Shown piece by piece: positions 55,358 through 64,000 of a DNA stretch of 64,000 bases (position 1 is the first letter of the stretch; every line of letters starts with the position of its first letter). Source of the DNA: Hygrophila difformis (Eukaryota; Streptophyta; Magnoliopsida; Lamiales; Acanthaceae); assembly GCA_030278955.1 (NCBI GenBank), contig JAOANR010000010.1, positions 19,808,444-19,872,443 of the forward strand. The letters are read 5' to 3'. The notes below the pieces were generated by a model. The model made no database searches, had not been told where the DNA came from, and was given only the letters and a program-made list of their open reading frames with translations. A program made the position numbers and the translations under genes.

Positions 55358-58300
55358 TGTAACACCCCGGATTTGATAACCCAGGCCGGGATGCCACCGC
55401 CACACCTCCCTAGCAAGACACGGTTTCTCCGAGCTCACCAAAGAGATGTAAGGCTATGGTTTTTCAGGATTTAAAATATTCAAGTAGCCCATTCATAATA
55501 ATTTTAAAAATACTACATCAGAGTTGCGGCAGAAAGATAAAGTACGCAGCGGAAGTAAAGTGTATGCAGCGGAATTTGAAATATAGGGCCGACCTGGCCA
55601 AACCACGGGTTAAACAGACCCGTTCATGCAAGTCATGTAAAATAAATAATTAAGTATCCAAAATGATCCCCCAATGAGTGATCATGCTCCGTACTCTGTA
55701 ACAGGAAAAAAATGAACAACGGTTTTTATCAGTATTATAAAATACTGAGTAAGTCAATCCTTACATAGCAATAAAGGGGTTAGATTTTTAGTAATTAAGA
55801 TAAAACTTTTTGCCATGCATAAAAACATTTAAAAAAAATGCAAAGATAATGCATACTTTAAAGACACATTTAATTTCATAATTTAAACTTAAGCATGGGC
55901 AATTATTTAAGACATGATTTAAAAACATGATTAATGCCGTAGGTAAGTAAATAAAAATTTGAGCTTTAAAAATTTTCACCGATACGCCACCATCAAAACA
56001 ATATTTAATTTAGCCGGCAATCCGGCGGCCGCAGCCAATTTCATAAAATCTGAGCTTTTTTTAATATATTTCCCGTTACGCCATCATCTCAACAATAGAT
56101 AGCCGGTGATCCGGCGGCCTCAGCCAAGTTCATAAGTAACATGTCATTTTAGCCGGTGATCCGGCGGCCGCAGCCGATACGCCATACCCAGTACCACTCC
56201 GTCGAGCCTCGAGTAACCCATACGGATACACTCGAGAGGGTAGGCAGTTGGTCTCTTGTGACCAAATACGCCATATCCAGTACCGCTCCGTCGAGCCTCG
56301 AGTAACCCATACGGATACACTCGAGAGGATAGGCCAAAATAATAACAGCCAATATCGATAGTAACAGTTAGCCGGTGATCCGGCGGCCTCAGCCAATTTC
56401 ATAAGTAACATGTCATTTTAGCCGGTAATCCGGCGGCCGCAGCCGATACGCCATACCCAGTACCACTCCGTCGAGCCTCGAGTAACCCATACGGATACAC
56501 TCGAGAGGGTAGGCAGTTGGTCTCTTGTGACCAAATATGCCATATCCAGTACCGCTCCGTCGAGCCTCGAGTAACCCATACGGATACACTCGAGAGGATA
56601 GGCCAAGATATAAGATGCTGTTTTGTCGATCTTTCGCGCGTAGTAATCATTGCCGTTTTGGCACAAGATGAACAATTAGGAGGGCACCCTGCAGAGCACT
56701 CACCCCCTGATTTTATGTAACCGATATTGTTTCAACTTTAGTGTAACGGGATTTTCAAAAATATAGCTTTATCGTATCACAAGATTTCGATCGTTGTTTA
56801 AAAGTTTCAAAATTTCACAAGTTAAAACCGATCGATGTCACAGTTTACGCCTTTTCAGTTTAAAAATCCATTTCTTAGGCGATTGATCTGAAATTTTCAC
56901 AGTAGCTCAAAAACATCCCAATGAACAACTTTCATGTTTTGAGTTTTTCGTAAAAACGATGGGAAGCATGTCAAAAATCAAGTTTTCTACTCAAATAGTA
57001 TGCTGTCAGGATTCAGGTTTGACACATCTCAAAGATTTGACTTTTTAACATATCAAATGAGCTTCAAAAATTCTGAAATTTTATATGCACATACTAGACA
57101 TGATTATATGCAACTTTTGTCTAGAACTCAAAGATTGGATCGGACTAGAAATGATAGAAATATGCTCATCAAGTTCGGTTAAGAAATCTGTGAACCTTTG
57201 AAAATACTTTAAAACGCAGAATATGTCCGATTCGATTTGGGGTTTCAAAACTTGATGAAAATGCATGAAATTTTACAGAGGTATACAAGACTCATAGATC
57301 TACAACTTTGGTTTAGATCATGAAGATTGGTTCGGACTAGAAATGATAGAAATAAGTTCATCAAGTTCGGTTATGAAATCTGTCAATTTTTGAAAGTTCT
57401 TAAAAACGCAGAATATGTCCGACTTGATTTGGGGTATCAAAACTTGATGAAAAATTCTGAAATTTTTACACAATATAGCTGAAGATCTTAGGATCAAAAT
57501 CTTAGTTTTGGGTTTTCAGGTTTGAACGCTCGAAGTAAGAGTTTTGCTCGGATTTCAGAAAATACGTAGATTGGGGTTTTTAGGTTTGATTTTAACGTTT
57601 CGTTTAAGATCCAATGTTTCGGATGTCTTTAAACCACCCGTATTGATATGTAAGTTATTAACTTACAGAGAGTGAGTTCCTTGAACGTTCTAAGGTTGAT
57701 CGATTTGTCCAAAATCGCCACGAACGGATCTACGCAACACGTTCTTCTTCTCCTTTGGCTACGAACGTGTTTTCAAGTAAAGATCCGTAAGTTAGAAGGT
57801 TGATTATGATCTTAAAGCAATAAGGAACTTGATTTACACCTTACCAACAATCCAATGCCTGCAAATCCTTGCTCTCCACACTACCTTGGTAGGATTTGAT
57901 TGCCGGAAAGTTCGCCGGAAGTTCGCCGGAAGGTGTTTGGCTTAGGGAGAGTCTTTGGAGAGTTTGGGAGGAACTTGGGGTGTTTGATGACTGAAAATGG
58001 AGTGTTATGGACAACTAATGACGTCCAAAAGATGCCTCCCCCGTGACCAAGCAAGATTCTCGCGTTGGGGTCAAGGAATATGGCAAGAAAGTCGCCAAAA
58101 CGCGACAATGGCTGCTGTCAGGACGTTGGCGCGGGGTTGGCGCGCGAATCGGCCAAAAGCCGCGCCGGGTGCGCGCCACCCAAAACGCGACAAACGTCGC
58201 CGCGTGAATGGCGCGGGGTTGGCGCGCTGTTTGGCTAAACCCCGCGCCGGGTGCGCGCCACTCTCGCCTGGACTTCGGTCCGGGCGGGGGTCGTGCGATC

Positions 58301-58770
58301 CGTCGTGCTTTTCCTCCTTTCTTTCGGACTTCTATCCTCCTACGGTTTCGGGCTTGATTTTTCGGGTCATTCTCGGATCATAAATTCTTATCTTAAATTT
58401 ATCTTGACTCAAATGAACTTCATGTTAAAATCTTAAGTCCGTCGATCTCGGTTTCGTCGGCTTCCAATTCGTCGTCTTTTGATTCCCGTGCAATAACTTG
58501 TATCATTAAATTTCTTCCGGCTTCACGGGTTTTTGGAATTAAAATTCTTTTCCTTCATGAATTTAATTCCAATTATTTTGACTCAATTCATGGAATGTCT
58601 TCGGGCTTCCTTTCCCTCTTTTATTCCATTTTGAATTTAAATCTATCGGCGTTTCATTTCCGAGCAATAATTTATTGTGGTAAATTATTTTCTTCTTCTC
58701 GGATATATTTCGACATTGATCGGAATAAATTTTATTCCCTTGAACGTTGATAAAAATCTGGGGTGTTACA
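55358..58770 (-). mobile_element. R5 5' LTR
   Basis: 3413 bp, the same length as the 3' LTR and differing at two visible positions. Same contents, including the structured array at 56029-56603. Confidence 0.95.
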
Positions 58771-59404
58771 GATCATGACTTATGATCGATATGATATGAT
58801 ATGATATGATATATGGAAAATGGTGTCCTCTTGTGCATAGTTGCTACAATGGTAAGAATGAAAGTTATTTATTTTGTTAAAGGTAATGTGTGTGATCCTT
58901 TTTAAAAGAAAAAGTGAAAATTATTTTTTTTTAAATGAGTGTCAACCATCATTTTAAAATCCACTTCTTAAAGTGGAGCGGGTTGACTTACTCTGTACCA
59001 TTGTACTGATAAAAAGTTGTTGTGTTATCTTTTTACAGATATTGGAGCTGACATGTGAACTGCATCTCATAACATGAGCATTTGGGGATGGGATTACCTT
59101 TCATCAAAAAGATTGTTGCTTTAAGGAACCACGTACTTTTAATTATTAATGTCTTATATATTGCCTTTACTTTATGCTTCCGCGTGAGAAAGAACAATGA
59201 CTCTGGTATTAAGTACTTTAAATTCTCTTATGACTATATTTTATAAAATTGGCAATTATTTTTAAAGTCCATATTACAAAAATTTATATGTGAAGATATT
59301 TAGCCGTAGCACTTGTCAATTAAGTTAGCCAAAGGGCGAGCCTGACTGACAAGTGTGGCGGTAACATTCTGAAACCTTATGAGGATGAATTTCGGGGTGT
59401 TACA

Positions 59405-59444
59405 GTAACTGTATTCTTAAGGGGGGGGGGGGGGGGGGGGAGGA
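59405..59444 (+). promoter_or_regulatory. R2 polypurine tract with 20-G run
   Basis: After the R4 target duplication, CTGTATTCTTAA is followed by a G20 run and AGGA, abutting the R2 3' LTR at 59445. The preceding hairpin is split by R4 (left part 36428-36445). Confidence 0.88.
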
Positions 59445-62280
59445 TGTAACACCCGAGAAAAACAAATTCAAATTGTTTTGAACTACGTCATGACTTGATC
59501 CCTTCACAGGGTACGTAGGCAGCTTGGAACTAATTTTTAAGTTCAGTCACGAAATAAAATCACAAAATAAATCACAAATTAAATCATAAAATAAATCACG
59601 AGATAAATCACAAGATCGATCGCAAGGACGATAGGAGGAGTTGGAACTAATTTAAACTAGACTACTTAGGCCACGGAAAAGTTACGAGCGATAAGCCGAA
59701 CTCGTAACAAGTTTAAGGTGAAGATGCCGAACCGGAGACGACCCGAGGAGTCGAGCTAACACGTAGGGGGTAGAAAACCGATAGAGGAAAGCAAGGAAAG
59801 ACCCGACGGAACACGCGAACCGCCGAACCGGCCGGTCCGCGCCCGCCGCGCGGCCACCGCACGGACGAAGGCGTCGCGACGCCATGCCCGCGTGCTCCGC
59901 GCGGGCATAGGCGTGGGTGCGCGTCACCAGCGCGCCAGAGGTGCAGAAGGTGTAAACTTTCCTTCTATGGCGATTTTCTTGCCAAAAATCCGTCCCCCAT
60001 CAAGGGCAAGCGGATCAAGGCATTGGGGGAAACCATAATATCAGCCTTGGGCGCCCTCTACCCCATATTCTCAGAAAACCTAACCCTAAACACTTCCAAT
60101 CTTCCTCTCCAAGTCAAAACCCCTCCGAACTCACTTTCCGGCGAGTATTCCGGCGACGACGAGGCAAACGGGACGAAGCCCTACCCTCTAGAACCTTGGT
60201 AAGTAGTATTACAGTGTTTGAATCATCCATAAGCTTTAACACACTCGAAATCTAACCATTTTCCTTTGCTACGATTTCACGTCGGAAAACGAAGAAAAAG
60301 CGATCGGAGAAGTTGGCCGTTCATCGCAACCCTAGGACGCCCGGAAACCCTTTCCAGTGACTCAAAAATCTAACTAAGTAAGTTAAGATCTTACTCACAA
60401 AATTTTGTGGTTTATTGTTGTTTAAAACTCGATATCTATACCCGTAACAAAAATCGATTTTCAAAAACCCTATTTTCGTCCAATTTCAAAAACTCGCCTA
60501 AAACCCGACCTTCGGGAATTCAAACCGAAAACTTTTCAACATAGATTTTGTTCCTAAGACTTTAATCTATCTTGTGTCCAAATTTCAGCCATTGACATCA
60601 AGGTTTGCTATCCCAAATCTCGCTGTAAACTTTCTGTGACAAACCGAACATTTGAAACCATTGGCAGATTTCATTACTCGACTTGATGCATGTTTTTCAC
60701 CCATTTTTAGAATGATTTAACTTTGCATTTCTAAACAAAAGAAGGTAGATAAATGTGTCTAGATTATGCATATAAAATTTCATGGATTTTGGAGTTCATT
60801 TGATATGTCAAACGGCCGAATTTCAGAACCTGTTTTAAGCGATCTTTTGAGTCCGCGAGTGTACAACTTGTTGTGGTCGATTTTTGAACACCTAAAATTC
60901 ATTATTTCTAATATCTTAAAACATGAAAGTTGTTTATTAATGTATTTTGCTGTAAAAATTTCGGATCAATTGGCTTTGAAATGAATTTTTAATCGGCGTC
61001 GCACGAACCTGTGACGAAATCAGTTTTTGAGACAGAAATTATCTTTTGTAAAGAACTCAAATTTTGACTCACTTCGAAATCTTATTTCCAAAAACTTAAA
61101 ACATGAAAGTTGTTCGTGTGTGTGTTTTTGAGCTACTGTGTAAATTTCAGAATTTTTGGTGTAAAAATGAATTTTTAATTAAGAAAGGCGCAAACTGCGT
61201 CAAATCGGATTTTTCGAACTGGAGAAAACTCGAACTATGAAACGCGATACCGAATCTTTTGATCACTTGAAATACGAACTTTCGAAAAATCCCGTGCACT
61301 AGGCTGAGCCGATCTTCATGCTAATCATTATCTTTGAGACTGCCTCGTTAGTGGTTTCCTTACTAACTGAGATTGCCTCATTAGTGATCTCGCGCGCTGT
61401 GTTTTGGATCGCCTCGTTAGTGGTCCTACTGTCTTTTGAGACTGCCTCGTTAGTGGTCTCCCATTGTTGTGGACTGCCTCGTTAGTGGTCCTGCTATCTT
61501 TTGAGACTGCCTCGTTAGTGGTCTCCCATTGTTGTGGACTGCCTCGTTAGTGGTCCTATGTTGAGATTGCCTCGTTAGTGATCACCCGGTAGGGTGTCCT
61601 CTTCTTAGTTTGCGGGATAAACTATAAAAACTTGTGTGAGTGTTAATTACGCTTAAATCTTATTTACCATGTTTTTAAATTACGCATTTAAATTACGTCA
61701 TTAAATTATGTCCTTAAATTCCGCTTTTAAATTAAGTCTTTTAAATTATGCAATTTCGTCTTGGATAAATTAATCATGTTTTCCACTGCGAATTAAATAT
61801 GAATTTTTAAATTAATGCATGAAAAGGTAAAATCTTTGGATTTAAACACATGGAACCCCTTAAATTGTTAGTTAGGGATTAACTTACTCGGTATATTTTT
61901 ATACTGATAAACCGTTGTTATTTTTCTTTTACAGAGTATGTCGAGTGACGCATTGCATATGCACTTGGGGGAAACCATTATGGACATTTTAAATTCTGCA
62001 TCGTATTTTTTTTACCGGGTCTGTTAAACCCGAGGATTTGGCAATGTTGGTCGTGATTGACTTTCCGCTGCATTTACTCTATTTATTTTAGCGCATGGTG
62101 ATTACTACTATCGTATTTTGAATTAAGTATTATAAATTTCCGGACTAAATCTTAAAATGTTTTAAATCTTTTACATACCCACAAGCCTTGCATTTCCTTA
62201 GTGAGCTCGGGAAGCCGTGTCTTGCTAGGGAGATGTGGCGGTGACATCCCGGCCTGGGTTATCAAATCCGGGGTGTTACA
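59445..62280 (+). mobile_element. R2 3' LTR
   Basis: 2836 bp, collinear with the 5' LTR apart from R3. It lacks R3, so it preserves the unoccupied target GAGAT(N13)ATCTC near 61369-61393. Donor-like GTAAGT at 60378; acceptor-like CTTTTACAG ending at 61934. Confidence 0.94.
61335..61586 (+). repeat. R2 LTR hairpin array (3' LTR copy)
   Basis: Eight stem-loops with the GCCTCGTTAGTG loop. Most stems stay paired; the first and last have each lost one pair by substitution. Confidence 0.88.
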
Positions 62281-62513
62281 CTCGAGTTCATTGGTGTCGG
62301 GTTTCGGTGTGCAATTTACTTATCCTTAATCAATTCTTTTTATTTAATTAAATTCCTTTAATTCCTTTTTAAGTTAAATCTCATTTCTCATTTCCTTATC
62401 TTCATTTATTTATTTATTGGCTGGATTTATTTATATATTTATGGTATTTATTTATGGTGTTTATTTATTTAATTATTGTTTTATTTTATGTTGGAAAATT
62501 CTCGGGTATTACA
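62281..62513 (-). mobile_element. R1 5' LTR, outer fragment
   Basis: It begins with the CTCGA duplication left by R2 and ends TTCTCGGGTATTACA, the LTR tip of R1 on the plus strand. Continues 19238-21554. Confidence 0.8.
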
Positions 62514-62589
62514 ACAATTCATTCTTTCGGCTTAATGAAATCAAGCACCGCCTTTATTCAAACCATTCCCTCGCTTTGTTGATTCAACA
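62514..62589 (+). mobile_element. Cop1: 3' tip of a Ty1/copia 5' LTR
   Basis: Only about 76 bp remain before the primer-binding site; the end reads GATTCAACA. R1 inserted in this LTR, and the rest would have been to the left, where it is not recognisable. Confidence 0.6.
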
Positions 62590-62601
62590 TGGTATCAGAG
62601 C
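62590..62601 (+). promoter_or_regulatory. Cop1 primer-binding site
   Basis: TGGTATCAGAGC directly after the LTR tip. Confidence 0.9.
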
Positions 62602-62681
62602 ACCGATCCTGATATCTCTACCTCAATTTTGCTGTTACATTCTTTTTTGATTGTTGCAATCCTTATTCCTTTGTTTGAGGT

Positions 62682-63459
62682 ATGTCTACCGAGGATAGCC
62701 AGAACAATCCACCAGCGGCGGCGACGACACCAACACCAGCCAGCACCTCAGCTCAAACCACTGCAAATACATCTGCGATCACGCAATTTGGAAGTGCTTT
62801 CACTCTCACAGCTGCAGATCAGCCAAATCTCCAATTGACATCATCTCTACTGGATCAAACCAACTGGACGTCATGGCGAATCGATGTGGAGCAAACACTG
62901 ATAATCAAATCCAAATTAGGATTTGTTAATGGTACTATTCTGCCTCCTGAGTCTACTAATGAAATTGAATATGTGAATTGGAAAATCATTGATTGTTTAG
63001 TTCTTAAGTGGTTACGGAATTCAATTTCCCCTGAAATTAGTAGACAATTCGTTCATACCACATCTGCTAGAGCTCTATGGGTTGAATTAGAAGAATGCTA
63101 TGGAAAGATGTGCGGACCTAGAATTCTACAGCTCAAAAAGAAGATTGTTAATTTCACTCAAGGCAGTAGGTCTGTTACTGATTATTTTGTTAAGTTGAAA
63201 ATGATGTGGAGTGACTTTCGAGCTTTAGATCTCATCCTACTAACAATCTGGAAGTGTTGAGGTTGCTAAATAAAGCTGATGATAAGGCCTTACTGCTTCA
63301 ATTCTTAAGTGGCTTAAATGAAGATTTCACTCATGTAAGCAATCAGATCCTGCAGACTGATCCTATGCCTTCAATCAATGGAGCCTATGGCATGATATGC
63401 ACTGCAGAAGCTCAAAAGGAAACTTCAGAGAATGGTGACACTGACTCAGGAGGTGGTTT
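62682..63459 (+). pseudogene. Ty1/copia gag (truncated, frameshifted)
   Basis: Starts at ATG 62682 with a Thr/Ala/Pro-rich N-terminus. Then comes the copia-type Gag region: LDQTNWTSWRIDVEQTLIIK, W-K-L-S-I-S segment and RALWVELEECYGKMCGPRIL. A frame change near 63235 moves the reading to a second frame (LRLLNKADDKALLLQFLSGL, then SNQILQTDPMPSINGAYGMI). At about 63460 the gene is cut by the Athila-type LTR Ath2. The family packages copia RNA; this copy is dead. Confidence 0.88.
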
Positions 63460-64000
63460 TGTGATAATGGCCAAAATTGCCCATTATTTCCAATCCATTT
63501 CCGTGTCTGAGACGGACATTTTGATCGTATTTCCATCTTATTTCAATAAGAAAGCAGTTGAATTCGACAGATTAATGCGAGTTTGTAGGAATATTGAGCT
63601 GGTAATAAAAAGACACAAAATATACAATTTTTAATTGTATTTGTATTAGAAAAATCCAAAAACATGAAAAAAGGGAAAAAGAAAAGAAAAAAGAATGAAA
63701 AGATGGGCAAAAGAATAAATTAGCCCACAAAAATCAAAAAGATGGGAAAAAGAGTGAAAATCCCACAAAACTGAATTCTTGGCTAAGTATGGAAGCTCAG
63801 TTTGAATTACCCAGTTCAGTCTAAACCGAACTGGACTGGGCAATTCGAACTGCTGAAGACAAGAAGGAGCAAAACTGATGAAGTGTTGAAGGGAGATTCG
63901 AAATGCCCAGTTCGAATTGTCTCCTAGACCGAACTGATGGCATAGACCAAATTGCCTGATGAAGAGGAGAAACCCAAGAGCAAGAAAGAGAAATGCAGTT
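63460..64000 (+). mobile_element. Ath2: start of a second Athila-type LTR, inserted in copia gag
   Basis: Begins TGTGATAATGGCC, lacking one T relative to Ath1's LTR (9533), and stays alignable for ~300 bp. There is no polypurine tract before it, so it is a 5' or solo LTR running out of the window. It carries a diverged palindrome array (63799-63953). Confidence 0.85.
63799..63953. repeat. Diverged palindrome array in Ath2 (array 4)
   Basis: CAGTTC...GAACTG arms replace the CAATTC...GAATTG arms of the Ath1 arrays around the same GTCTA core. Arms have changed together in the clearest copy (63810-63831). Confidence 0.75.

Larger units (their letters stand above)
47658..58770 (-). mobile_element. 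R5: very young reverse-strand non-autonomous element with antisense gene
   Basis: Two 3413-bp LTRs (47658-51070 and 55358-58770) are practically identical; I see two substitutions (near 49829/57529 and 50350/58050). On the element's strand (right to left): 5' LTR, primer-binding site, ORF0, the antisense gene on the opposite strand, integrase remnant, two polypurine tracts and 3' LTR. It has no gag, RT or catalytic integrase, so it must have moved using enzymes supplied by a relative such as an intact R1-like element. Confidence 0.95.
36446..59404 (+). mobile_element. R4: gag-pol chromovirus (Tekay/Del-like), decayed, carrying R5
   Basis: 5' LTR 36446-39529, primer-binding site, gag, pol, two polypurine tracts, and 3' LTR 45204-59404 holding R5. 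Flanks are ATAAC (36441-36445) and GTAAC (59405-59409), a 5-bp duplication with one change. It interrupted the hairpin just before R2's polypurine tract. Confidence 0.93.
45204..59404 (+). mobile_element. R4 3' LTR, interrupted by R5
   Basis: It is collinear with the 5' LTR in 45204-47657 and 58776-59404, with small indels (for example a shorter segment near 47550) and substitutions. R5 lies between GATCA duplications (47653-47657 and 58771-58775). Confidence 0.93.
21555..62280 (+). mobile_element. R2: non-autonomous chromovirus derivative carrying an antisense gene
   Basis: It has complete boundaries: 5' LTR 21555-32325 (holding R3), internal region 32326-59444 (holding R4), 3' LTR 59445-62280, flanked by CTCGA on both sides (21550-21554 and 62281-62285). 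Internal parts in order are the primer-binding site, sense ORF0, a convergent antisense gene, the integrase C-terminal remnant and the polypurine tract. Gag, protease, RT and RNase H are absent. Confidence 0.9.
14548..62513 (-). mobile_element. R1: reverse-strand chromovirus, 3' end lost, split by nested R2
   Basis: Reading on the minus strand: a 5' LTR (62513-62281 plus 21554-19238), a primer-binding site, ORF0, gag and pol. The sequence stops inside integrase at about 14548, so the rest of pol and the 3' LTR are missing. R2 sits inside the 5' LTR with a CTCGA target duplication. The right LTR end is GGTATTACA at 62505-62513, next to copia sequence. This is the outer shell of the nest. Confidence 0.85.

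Overview
The window reads as repeat-rich nuclear DNA of a flowering plant (probably a eudicot; species not determinable). I see no host gene, tRNA or rRNA. Almost every base can be assigned to LTR retrotransposons, most of them nested in one another. My names for them are Ath1 and Ath2 (Athila-type Ty3/gypsy), R1-R5 (Tekay/Del-like chromovirus relatives) and Cop1 (Ty1/copia).

Layout. 1-~14100 is the 3' part of an Athila-type element, Ath1: the end of pol (1-819), an env-like gene with a predicted in-frame intron (2071-7921, decayed), a non-coding stretch, a polypurine tract, and a long LTR from 9533. 14548-62513 is R1, a reverse-strand chromovirus whose 3' end is lost. Inside its 5' LTR sits R2 (21555-62280, target duplication CTCGA). 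R2's 5' LTR carries R3, a complete gag-only element (23520-31425, duplication GTGAT). R2's internal region carries R4, a decayed gag-pol chromovirus (36446-59404, duplication ATAAC/GTAAC). R4's 3' LTR carries R5, a very young reverse-strand non-autonomous element (47658-58770, duplication GATCA). To the right of R1 lie the copia fragment Cop1 (62514-63459) and the start of a second Athila-type LTR, Ath2 (63460 to the window end).

How the parts relate. R1 and R4 are gag-pol-bearing relatives of the chromovirus group. R3 keeps only gag. R2 and R5 have lost gag and pol; instead they carry a small sense coiled-coil ORF ('ORF0', also present upstream of gag in R1), an antisense gene with its own apparent GC-rich promoter and an intron of conserved length, and a remnant of the integrase C-terminus. 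The antisense protein resembles the Ath1 env-like protein (plant 'putative transposon protein' type domain).

Most unusual signals. (1) Several chromovirus LTRs carry arrays of small hairpins with constant loops and covarying stems, lying between a conserved GTAAGT donor-like site and a conserved TACAG acceptor-like site. In R3 the loops are tRNA T-arm/B-box-like. (2) Athila LTR and env-promoter regions carry arrays of a 22-bp palindrome. (3) Hairpins, often with GGGA/GGAA loops, sit just upstream of every legible polypurine tract in both gypsy lineages. (4) All four datable insertions have their target duplication inside the arm of an inverted repeat. All coordinates and motifs come from direct reading; family names are from knowledge of conserved motifs, without database searches.
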